Part shown: piece after piece, positions 50,511 to 58,313 of the stretch
How positions within the stretch are numbered: position 1 is the first letter of the stretch
Layout: the number at the start of each line of letters is the position of its first letter
Assembly: GCF_005930475.1 (NCBI RefSeq)
Contig: NZ_SJEW01000012.1
Coordinates: 1 to 64,000, forward strand
Direction of reading: 5' to 3'
Length of the DNA: 64,000 nucleotides
Origin: Modestobacter altitudinis
GTDB lineage: Bacteria > Actinomycetota > Actinomycetes > Mycobacteriales > Geodermatophilaceae
Notes under the pieces: generated by a model
Database searches by the model: none
Told to the model about the DNA's origin: nothing
The model's input: only the letters and a program-made list of their open reading frames with translations
Position numbers and translations under genes: made by a program

Positions 50511-53117
50511 TCACACCTCGGCGCGGGGGCGCGGCACCGGGGACGCCGCGATCACGACCGCCGAGGGGTGCCGGAGCAGCGCGGCGACCTGGGCCGCGGT
50601 GAGCCCGCTGGGCAGCACCGGCCCGGTCACGGCCATCCGGCACTGCGCGCGGATCCGGTCGTAGAGCTCCGGGCTGCCCACCTCGCCGGCGAGGGTGTAC
50701 ACGTCGAAGGCGGCGGCGCTGGACTCGATGGCGGTCAGCACCTTCATCGTCCGCTCGTGGTCGTCGGGGGCCGCCAGCCCGCGCACGTCCACCCGCACGG
50801 TGTCCAGCGGGACCCGGGCCAGCTGGGACCACAGCGTGGAACCCATCCCGAAGTCGTTGAGGCACAGGTGCACGCCGGCGGCGCGCACCACGTGCAGCGC
50901 CGGGATCAGCCCGGCCGAGGAGGTCTGCAGCACCTCCTCGTCGAAGGCCAGCACCAGCTGGCGCGGGGCCATGCCGCTGACGGCCAGCGCGGCGGCGACC
51001 TCCCCGGCCAGCTCGTCGGCGCGTAGCTGGCGCGGCGGCAGGTCGAACCCGACCTGCAGCTCGCCGCCCAGCGCGGCCACCTCGGCGCAGGCCTGGCGCA
51101 GCAGCCACTGCTGCAGCGCGCCGTCCTGCCCCTGCCGCTCGGCGGCGGCCCACAGCTCCGGTGCCGGCAGCAGGCCCAGCTCGGGGTGCGCCCACACCGG
51201 TGCGGCGTGCACCCCGGTGATGAGCCCGGTGTCGCTGGTGGCGACGACGTCGTAGCGGAGCTGCACCTCCCCGTCGGCGAGCGCGGTGGCGACGTCGCTG
51301 GTGGCCGCGGCCTGGCCGCCCCGGTCCTCGCTGTGCACCCGCCAGCAGCCCTTGCCGGCCTGCTTCGCGGCGCGCAGCGCGGTGTCGGCCAGCCGGAACG
51401 CCAGCTGACCACCGCCGGGGTGCACCCGGCACAGTCCGACGCTGGCGCCGACGGAGAACGTCCGGCCATCGACGCGGTAGGGCTGGCCGAGCACGTCGAC
51501 GACCCGCTGGGCGGCCTCGGTCCCGGCCTCCTCGTCCCCGGTGATGAGCACGGCGAACTCGTCACCGCCGAGGCGGGCGACCAGGTCGTCGGTGCGCAGC
51601 AGGCTCTGCAGCCGCCGGGCGACCTCGACCAGCAGCAGGTCACCGAACTCGTGCCCGGCGGTGTCGTTGACCGCCTTGAAGCCGTCGAGGTCGAGCACCA
51701 GCAGCCGCCGCTCGGCGGCGGACGGCGCAGCCATCTCCTGGAACAGCATCGCCCGGTTCGGCAGCCGGGTCAGGTGGTCGGTGAAGGCCATCCGCTCCAG
51801 CTCGCGCTCGCGGCGGCGGCTGGTGGTGACGTCGCGCAGGTGCAGCACCCGGCGGCCGCTGCCGGGCCGCTCGTGGTGGGTGACCTCCAGCTCGCGGGCG
51901 TCGCCGTCGGCGTGCGGGACGCGCAGCTGCAGGGTGGGGGTGACCGCGCCGACCGCGCCGGTCAGCTCGAGCCGGACCCGCGGGCGGTCCTCCTCGTGCA
52001 GCAGGTCCAGCAGCAGCGGGTGCGGGTCGGGGTCGGCGACGCCGAGCAGCGTGCGGGCGGCGGGCGAGGTGAACTCCAGCCGCAGGTCGGCGTCGATGAT
52101 CGCGACGCCGTCGGAGCTGGCCTCGACCAGCCCGCGGAAGTCCTGCTCGCTGCGCACCAGGTCCTCGCGGACCCGGCCGGTGTCCCGGATCCGGACCACC
52201 ACGCGCAGCAGCAGCAGGGCGATGACGATCGCCGTCCCGGCGACCGCGCCGGCGTCCAGCGGCATGTCCCGGACCAGCGCGGTCACCAGCATGACGGGCA
52301 CACCGACCAGCGCGACGACGACGATCACGGCGCCGGCCGGGTTGACCGCGACGGCCGCGTCGGCCGCCGACGGCGCGGTGCTGCCGGCGGCGAGCTGGAC
52401 CACCCGCACGCCGGCGGCGAGGGCCAGCACGACGGCGACGTCGGCCGCCGCGGCCCAACCCGGCTCGGGCCGTGCGATGGCGGCGGCGAGCAACCCGGAG
52501 GCCAGGCTGAACAGGCCGGTCACCAGCACCATGCCGGTGGCCGAGCGGGTCACCGCCGTGGTCGTGACGGTGCACAGGGCACCGACGACGCCCATCACGA
52601 CGGCCGGGTAGAGGCCGTAGGCCAGCAGCAGCGGCTCCTGGTCGTCGGCGAGCGCGCCCGGGGCGAGCGCGGGGGAGAGCACCAGGACGTCGGCGACGAC
52701 GACCAGCGCCACGGTGGCCAGCAGCCCGTCGATCACCAGGATCGGCCAGCGGGCGCCGGACACCCGGCCGCCGAGCAGCGCCGAGCTGACCGTGGGGCCG
52801 AGCGAGGCCACCATGACCAGCGCGTCGCCGAGGCCCAGCCCGCCGAGCTGGCCACCGAGGCCCACGCCGGTGACCAGGCTGCCCGCGGCGAACACCAGCG
52901 CGCCGGTGCCCAGGACCTGGAAGGGCAGCCGGTCCCGACGGCGCATAGACCGGGTCAGCGTGCTGCAGCGCCAGGCCGCCCACGCCGCCGTCGCGGCCAG
53001 CACCAGGTCGTCCCACTGCGGCCGGGTGCCCACCGGGCCGACCGGCAGGGTGAGGAGGACGGTGGTCAGCACGGCCAGGGCGGTCAGCGCCGGCGCGGAG
53101 CGGCGCACGCCGGTCAC
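50511..53117 (-). CDS. GGDEF protein with degenerate EAL (active GGDEF)
   Basis: An 868-residue protein. Residues 1-305 hold about eight hydrophobic segments. A PAS-like domain (about 320-430; FRGLVEASSDGVAIIDADLR) precedes a GGDEF domain (about 440-600) with an intact RLGGDEFAVLI and an RxxD inhibitory site (RTDD) five residues earlier. The C-terminal EAL fold is degenerate: EAL reads HAA in VHAAPVWAHP, DDFG reads NDFG, and the catalytic lysine reads arginine in VRVDVRG. Expected activity is c-di-GMP synthesis only. GTG 53117 overlaps the upstream stop, coupling it to the partner at 53114-55807. Confidence 0.88.
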   Translation of the reverse strand: MTGVRRSAPALTALAVLTTVLLTLPVGPVGTRPQWDDLVLAATAAWAAWRCSTLTRSMRRRDRLPFQVLGTGALVFAAGSLVTGVGLGGQLGGLGLGDALVMVASLGPTVSSALLGGRVSGARWPILVIDGLLATVALVVVADVLVLSPALAPGALADDQEPLLLAYGLYPAVVMGVVGALCTVTTTAVTRSATGMVLVTGLFSLASGLLAAAIARPEPGWAAAADVAVVLALAAGVRVVQLAAGSTAPSAADAAVAVNPAGAVIVVVALVGVPVMLVTALVRDMPLDAGAVAGTAIVIALLLLRVVVRIRDTGRVREDLVRSEQDFRGLVEASSDGVAIIDADLRLEFTSPAARTLLGVADPDPHPLLLDLLHEEDRPRVRLELTGAVGAVTPTLQLRVPHADGDARELEVTHHERPGSGRRVLHLRDVTTSRRRERELERMAFTDHLTRLPNRAMLFQEMAAPSAAERRLLVLDLDGFKAVNDTAGHEFGDLLLVEVARRLQSLLRTDDLVARLGGDEFAVLITGDEEAGTEAAQRVVDVLGQPYRVDGRTFSVGASVGLCRVHPGGGQLAFRLADTALRAAKQAGKGCWRVHSEDRGGQAAATSDVATALADGEVQLRYDVVATSDTGLITGVHAAPVWAHPELGLLPAPELWAAAERQGQDGALQQWLLRQACAEVAALGGELQVGFDLPPRQLRADELAGEVAAALAVSGMAPRQLVLAFDEEVLQTSSAGLIPALHVVRAAGVHLCLNDFGMGSTLWSQLARVPLDTVRVDVRGLAAPDDHERTMKVLTAIESSAAAFDVYTLAGEVGSPELYDRIRAQCRMAVTGPVLPSGLTAAQVAALLRHPSAVVIAASPVPRPRAEV

Positions 53118-55807
53118 CGCGTGGGCCGGGGGAAGCGCGCGCCCACCGGGTGGGCGGGGTCGCCATTGGGCAGGTCGGCGCAGGGGGTCGGAGCGCCGTC
53201 GGCACCGATGCCGGGCAGCCGCGTCCCGAGCGCGGCGACGTCCATCGGGCGGGCGAGCAGGAAGCCCTGGATGAAGCGGTGCCCCATGTCACGCAGCAGC
53301 TGCAGCTCGGCCTGGGTCTCCACGCCCTCGACCACGACGGCCAGGCCCAGGCTGGTGCCCAGGTGCAGCACCGAGGCGCACAGCGCCCGGCGCTGCGGGT
53401 CGGTCTCGACGTCGGCGAGGAACTGGCGGTCCATCTTCAGCACGTCGATCGGCAGGCCCACCAGGTAGGCCAGCGAGGACCAGCCGGTGCCGAAGTCGTC
53501 GACCGCGATGCGGACGCCGAGCCGGCGCAGCAGCTGCAGGTCGGCGACCACGTGACCGTCGTCCAGCAGCACGGACTCGGTGATCTCCAGGACCAGCCGG
53601 GAGGCAGGCAGCCCGCTGGCGTCCAGGGCGGCCAGGACGTCGTCGACCAGCGCACCGCTGCGCACGTGCCGGGCGGAGACGTTGACCGCGACGCCGAGGT
53701 CGGGGTGCGGCAGCGCGACGACGGCCGCGGTGGCGCGGGAGAGCACCCAGCGGCCGATGTCGGTGATGAGCGAGGACTCCTCGGCCAGCGGGATGAACTC
53801 GGCGGGGGAGACGGCGCCGTAGACCGGGTGCTGCCAGCGGAGCAGCGCCTCGACCGACACCGTGCGGCGCAGGGCCAGGTCGACGACCGGCTGGTAGACC
53901 AGGTGCAGGCGGTCCGCGTGCAGGGCGTCGGCCAGGTCGGCCCGCAGCGCCTCCTGGCGGTCCTGGGTGATCCGCAGGGCGTCGGAGTGCCGGCGCACCT
54001 GGCCGGGTCCGGCGCCGCGCGCGCTGCGCAGCGCCAGGTCGCCCCAGCCCAGCACCTCACCGGCGTCGACGTCGGTGGAGAGCCCGCTGACGCCGGCCGC
54101 GGCGGTGAGCCGCAGCGTCGCCCCCGGGCCGCTGGCGACCGGCTCGACCGCGGCGACCAGCCGCGCGGCGACGGTCTCGGCGTCGGCGATGCCGCCGTCG
54201 ACGACCACGGCGAACTCGCTGACCCCGGAGCGGGCGAGCCAGTCGTCCCCGCGCAGCGCCCGGCTGAACCGGGTGGTCAGCTCGCGGAGCATCGCGGCGT
54301 CGTCGCCGTCGGCGAGACCGTCGACCCCCAGCACCACCAGCGAGGTGGCGGACACCCAGGGGGCGCGCAGCACGGTGGCCAGCCGCTGGGTGAGGGCGGA
54401 CCGGTTCGGCAGCCCGGTGGCCGGGTCGGTGGTGGCGAAGGCGAGGTCGGTCACCACCGGCAGCGGGGCGGTGGCGGTGACGTCACGGCAGTACAGCACC
54501 AGGGCGCCCACGTCGGGGTCGCTGCGCAGGTCGCGCACCTGGGCCTGGAGGAGCCGCCAGGTGCCGTCGCAGTGGCGGACCCGGGCGCTGCGGGTCCGGA
54601 CCTCCTCGTCGTGCGGAGCGGCCAGCGCCGCCACCAGGCCGGCGGCGTCGTCCGGGTGCACCGCCTCGGCGACGGGGCGCCCGGCGATGCGCTGCGGCTC
54701 GACGCCGAGCAGGCCGGTGATGGCCGGTGACACCCAGCTGACGGTCAGCTGGTCGTCGAGGATCACCACCGGGTCGGCGCTGCCGCGCACGAGGGTGCGG
54801 AAGTAGGCCTCGCTGCGCTGCAGGTCCCGGGTGAGCCGCCCCTGGGTGCGCCAGGACACCGCCTGGTGGGCGAACAGGGCGCCGAGGGCCAGCACGCCCA
54901 GCGTCGTGCCGAAGACGGTGAGCGTGCCGGTGACCGGGACGCTGAGCAGCAGCAGCGAGCCGCCGGTCATCGCGGTGGCGTGCGGCAGCAGCGCGCCCAG
55001 CGTGGAGCCGTCCGCGGACCGCCGGTCGGGAGCCGGGCGGGACCGGTCGGTCGCGCAGGCCACGGCGAGCAGGGTGAGCCCCAGGATGCTGGTGGCGCAG
55101 GCGAGGTACTGGACGACCCCGGGGCCGGTCGCGATCGAGGACCAGGCGCCGGCCTGCGCGGTGGCCACCTGGGAGGCGAACAGCAGCCAGCCGACGCGGC
55201 GCTGCTCGGCGGCGCAGACCGCGATGAGGACGAGGGAGAACCCGGTGCCGATCGCGATGCTGAACAGCAGGGCGAACAGCGCGATCGTCTGGTCCAGCGA
55301 CAGGACGCCGGACCGGGCGATGGTGAGGTGGTAGAGCGTGTGCACGGTCAGCAGGTCGGCGACCACGAACAGCACGAGCATCGAGGTGATCCGGGCCCGG
55401 GCACCCCGCAGGGACGAGCGGTCGAGCATGCGCACGATGGCCACGACCACCAGCAGCTGACCGGGGACGCTGCCCAGCGCCGTCTGCCCCCAGGGCAGCC
55501 AGGCGCCGGCCACCAGGGCACCGGCGGCGCTCGTGGCCACCGAGATCGCGTACCAGCGCCACCCGGCCGGGTGGGCGCTGCGCCGTCCGGAGCGGACCAG
55601 CAGCGCGAGCACGACCACGACGGCCAGGAAGTTGACGGTCACCGCCACGCCGACCGACCAGCTGTCGGGCAGCAGGGCGGCGGCCAGCGGGAGGAACGCG
55701 GCGAGGACGGCGAGGAGCAGGTGCCGACGCAGGGCGGGGGCGGCCGAGCCGCCTGGGGAGGAGGCGGACACGGCCGGCGTCGGAGCGGCGAGGGGTCCGG
55801 TGGTCAC
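53114..55807 (-). CDS. EAL phosphodiesterase with degenerate GGDEF
   Basis: An 897-residue protein with about eight to ten hydrophobic segments (residues 20-330), a PAS-like domain (about 345-460; FRTLVRGSADPVVILDDQLT), a GGDEF-fold domain whose active loop reads RSGVSEFAVVV instead of GGDEF, and a complete EAL domain: VEALLRWQHPVYGAVSPAEF, VNVSARHV, EITESVLLDD, VDDFGTGWSSLAYL, KMDRQFL and EGVETQ. The RxxD site (RGDD) before the dead loop remains, so it may sense c-di-GMP. Expected activity is c-di-GMP hydrolysis. GTG 55807 chosen; GTG 55771 is also possible. First gene of a five-gene operon. Confidence 0.87.
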   Translation of the reverse strand: MTTGPLAAPTPAVSASSPGGSAAPALRRHLLLAVLAAFLPLAAALLPDSWSVGVAVTVNFLAVVVVLALLVRSGRRSAHPAGWRWYAISVATSAAGALVAGAWLPWGQTALGSVPGQLLVVVAIVRMLDRSSLRGARARITSMLVLFVVADLLTVHTLYHLTIARSGVLSLDQTIALFALLFSIAIGTGFSLVLIAVCAAEQRRVGWLLFASQVATAQAGAWSSIATGPGVVQYLACATSILGLTLLAVACATDRSRPAPDRRSADGSTLGALLPHATAMTGGSLLLLSVPVTGTLTVFGTTLGVLALGALFAHQAVSWRTQGRLTRDLQRSEAYFRTLVRGSADPVVILDDQLTVSWVSPAITGLLGVEPQRIAGRPVAEAVHPDDAAGLVAALAAPHDEEVRTRSARVRHCDGTWRLLQAQVRDLRSDPDVGALVLYCRDVTATAPLPVVTDLAFATTDPATGLPNRSALTQRLATVLRAPWVSATSLVVLGVDGLADGDDAAMLRELTTRFSRALRGDDWLARSGVSEFAVVVDGGIADAETVAARLVAAVEPVASGPGATLRLTAAAGVSGLSTDVDAGEVLGWGDLALRSARGAGPGQVRRHSDALRITQDRQEALRADLADALHADRLHLVYQPVVDLALRRTVSVEALLRWQHPVYGAVSPAEFIPLAEESSLITDIGRWVLSRATAAVVALPHPDLGVAVNVSARHVRSGALVDDVLAALDASGLPASRLVLEITESVLLDDGHVVADLQLLRRLGVRIAVDDFGTGWSSLAYLVGLPIDVLKMDRQFLADVETDPQRRALCASVLHLGTSLGLAVVVEGVETQAELQLLRDMGHRFIQGFLLARPMDVAALGTRLPGIGADGAPTPCADLPNGDPAHPVGARFPRPTR

Positions 55808-55883
55808 CCCAGGGTTGTCGGGACCGGCCCGGCCGCTCTGCAGACCAGCGGCGCAGCCCTCACCCCAAGGAGGGCGGGCAGCC

Positions 55884-57521
55884 GTGGCAGCATCCCGTCT
55901 CGTGCAGCGGGGGCCGGACGGCGTGGTCGGCCCGCGCGCGGCCGACCGGGTGGTGGTCGTGGGGCTGGTGCTCGGCTTCGCCGCGGCGTCCGCGGCGCTC
56001 GCCGCCGGGACCGGCGCCTGGGGGCTCCCGCACAACGACGACTGGGCGATGCTGCGGATCGCGCAGCGGCTGGCCGACACCGGCGAGGTCCGGCTGGTCG
56101 GCTGGAACCGGATGTCCCTGGTCGGACAGAGCGTCCTGGGGGCCGGGGCCCTCCGGCTGACCGGCGGCGGTGTGGCGACCCTGCAGGCCCTGGACGTGGG
56201 AGCGGCCGCACTGCTGCCCGCGGTGGCCTACGCGCTGCTGCGCCGGTTCTCACCGCCCGGCCGGGCCGTGCTGGGTGCGCTGACCCTGGTCGGCACGTGC
56301 GAGCTGTGGCTGCTGTCCACCTCGTTCATGACCGACGTCCTGGCTGCCCTGCTGGTGCTCGGGTCGGTGCTGCTCGGCGTGGCCGCCGTGCGGGCGCCGG
56401 GTCGCCGCGCCGCTCGGCTGCTGCTGATCGGGGCCGTGGGGGTGGGGCTGTGGGCCTTCACCGTCCGCGAGGGTGCGCTGGCCGCGCCGGCCGCGGTGCT
56501 GATCGCCGCCGTGGCGACCCGCCGCGACCTGCGGGCACCGGCCTGGGCGTCGGCGGCGGTCGGCGTGGTGGCCGTGGTGGCGTTCGAGTGGTGGCGGCGG
56601 TCGCTGGCCGGTGACGACCCGCCGGTCCTCGCCGTCGACCTGGTGGCCACCGCCGCGCACGGAGCCGAGGCGCTGTTCTGGACCGGCCTCGTGCTGAGCC
56701 CGCTGACGCTGTTCCTCGGCCGCTGGTGGCGGCGGGGCCGGTCCTGGCTCGCCGTCGGCCTCGCCGGGTGCGGAGCCGTCGCGGTCTCGCAGGGTCTGGA
56801 CCGGCCGCTCTTCCCGGCCAACTACCTGAGCCAGCGCGGCGGCTACTCGACCGCGGAGCTGGGCAGCCGCGCGGTGCTGGTGCCCGACGCCGTCTGGGCG
56901 GGGGTGTGCGGGGTCGCCGTGGTGTCGGCCGGGGTGCTGGTCGAGCGGCTGGCCGACCGGCGGAGCCGGCCGCTGGCGGCGCGCGCCGACCCGGCCGCGC
57001 GGGTGCTGAGCTGGTTCCTGGCGCTGACCGTCGCCGGGCTGCTGGTGCAGGACCTGGTGGGCCAGACGACGTACTCCCGGTACCTGCTGGCGCTGCCGCC
57101 GGTGCTCGCCGTCCTGGTGCTGCAGTCGGTGCCCCCGGCCGGGACCGCTGCCGCGCCGCCCCGTCTGGCGTGGCTCGGGTCGGGGGCGCTGCTCGCGGCG
57201 TGCTGTGCCGTCGCAGTCGTGCTGACCGCCGGCACCCTGCGGTCGGACACCGCCCGGTGGACCGCCGCCCAGGACCTGTTCGACGCCGGGGTGGACCCGA
57301 TGTCGATCGCCGCCGGGCAGGAGTGGTCGGGCTGGCACACCGCCGTGGCCGCGGCGCACGCCGGCCGGGACGCCCCGGGCGACCAGGGCTGGTGGACCGG
57401 GATGTTCAGCGACGCGTCGGAGTGCTGGCTGGTGGCCGTGGACGACCGCGAGCGGGAGGGATACCGCCTGGTGGAGGCGGGGTCCGGCGTCTGGGTGTCC
57501 CGCGCCGAGACGGCCTGCTGA
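55884..57521 (+). CDS. GT-C-like membrane glycosyltransferase
   Basis: A 545-residue protein with about eleven hydrophobic segments. GLPHNDDWAMLRIAQRLADT in the first extracytoplasmic loop carries the acidic pair of GT-C enzymes (ArnT/PMT-like) using polyprenyl-phosphate sugars. The C-terminal 60 residues are hydrophilic (GVDPMSIAAGQEWSGWHTAV). GTG 55884 has AAGGAGG upstream. Divergent from the c-di-GMP operon, sharing a 76-bp gap. Substrate unknown; a role in cell-envelope polysaccharide is plausible. Confidence 0.72.
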   Translation: MAASRLVQRGPDGVVGPRAADRVVVVGLVLGFAAASAALAAGTGAWGLPHNDDWAMLRIAQRLADTGEVRLVGWNRMSLVGQSVLGAGALRLTGGGVATLQALDVGAAALLPAVAYALLRRFSPPGRAVLGALTLVGTCELWLLSTSFMTDVLAALLVLGSVLLGVAAVRAPGRRAARLLLIGAVGVGLWAFTVREGALAAPAAVLIAAVATRRDLRAPAWASAAVGVVAVVAFEWWRRSLAGDDPPVLAVDLVATAAHGAEALFWTGLVLSPLTLFLGRWWRRGRSWLAVGLAGCGAVAVSQGLDRPLFPANYLSQRGGYSTAELGSRAVLVPDAVWAGVCGVAVVSAGVLVERLADRRSRPLAARADPAARVLSWFLALTVAGLLVQDLVGQTTYSRYLLALPPVLAVLVLQSVPPAGTAAAPPRLAWLGSGALLAACCAVAVVLTAGTLRSDTARWTAAQDLFDAGVDPMSIAAGQEWSGWHTAVAAAHAGRDAPGDQGWWTGMFSDASECWLVAVDDREREGYRLVEAGSGVWVSRAETAC

Positions 57522-57538
57522 CCGTCAGCGGCGCGGGG

Positions 57539-57751
57539 TCACCAGCGCAGCGGGCTCTTCGAGCGGGAGTCCGCGGTGCGGCAGGCCCGGCAGTGGCCCC
57601 AGGTCGCGATCCGCTGCGGGCTGCTGGGCTCCCCGCACTCGGGGCAGTCGACGGTCGACTCCGACGTGGGTCGAGCAGTCGGGACCTGTGGCGCGTGGTC
57701 TCCGTCCTGCGGACGGCCGTGGGTGGGATCGGTGCTGCCTGCGATGTCCAT
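57539..57751 (-). CDS. Small zinc-ribbon protein
   Basis: A 70-residue protein with VDCPECGEPSSPQRIATWGH, then CRACRTADSRSKSPLRW: a CxxC...CxxC zinc knuckle. ATG 57751 is the only start before it. Function unknown; small zinc ribbons often bind nucleic acids or partner proteins. It converges with the membrane glycosyltransferase gene. Confidence 0.6.
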   Translation of the reverse strand: MDIAGSTDPTHGRPQDGDHAPQVPTARPTSESTVDCPECGEPSSPQRIATWGHCRACRTADSRSKSPLRW

Positions 57752-57817
57752 GGGGATGGCGTGCCTCCTGAGGTGTTGCCGAGAACGCTACTCAGCAGCA
57801 CCAGGGCCCGCCGGTCG

Positions 57818-57991
57818 TCAGCTGCTGCGGGGGAGCCGGTGGTAGCCCAGGACATCCCGGGACGGCGCGGGGTCGACCCACTGGAAGCTCGAGCACCGGC
57901 AGGCGTCGTAGGCCACGCACGCCGGGGCGTGCTCGTGGTAGCTGTGCCCGCAGCGGTGACACGAGACGGCCTCGGCCTGGTCCTCGCGCAC
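57818..57991 (-). CDS. Small cysteine/histidine-rich protein
   Basis: A 57-residue protein starting at GTG 57991 with a near-perfect GAGGAGG 7 nt upstream. VSCHRCGHSYHEHAPACVAY, then DACRCSSF, gives at least five cysteines and three histidines, consistent with a zinc- or metal-binding fold. Longer open frame upstream is ignored because this start is strong. Located between the zinc-ribbon gene and the formate dehydrogenase operon. Confidence 0.65.
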   Translation of the reverse strand: MREDQAEAVSCHRCGHSYHEHAPACVAYDACRCSSFQWVDPAPSRDVLGYHRLPRSS

Positions 57992-58312
57992 GGGTCCTCC
58001 TCGCGGCCTCCGGCAGCAGGGCGCTGCGCGGGCGGTGCAGCGCAGGACCAGGAGCAGGGTGGCCCGGCGGCGGCTCCCCCGGTCGACCGACCGACGGGGG
58101 GACCCTGACCGCGCCGACCCGGGGGATCGGACGCAGGCTGCGCACATGGTGGCCGAACGGTCCCCGCTCGGCCAGCCGACCCAGCGGACCGGCCGCTCGC
58201 GAGCAGCGCACCGCCGGGATCGGTCGTCCGCGCTCACGCCTGCGGGCACCGCGCCGCGACGCGGCGCGGGGTGGACGCGCGTGGCGGGCGATCGGGTGGC
58301 AAGCTCCCGATC
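57992..58312. other. Gap before formate dehydrogenase operon
   Basis: About 320 bp between the divergent small protein gene and fdhA. It should contain the fdh operon promoter, but no clear -35/-10 was assigned. No tRNA or coding region is seen. The dyad at 58289-58313 is its last part. Confidence 0.4.
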
Positions 58313-58313
58313 G
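58289..58313 (+). promoter_or_regulatory. 8-bp inverted repeat at fdhA start
   Basis: CGATCGGG (58289-58296) is the perfect complement of CCCGATCG (58306-58313), separated by 9 nt. Its last base is the first base of the GTG start. It could be an operator dyad or an mRNA hairpin that limits access to the start codon; the purine-rich GGTGGCAAG lies across the 5' arm and loop. Confidence 0.55.
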
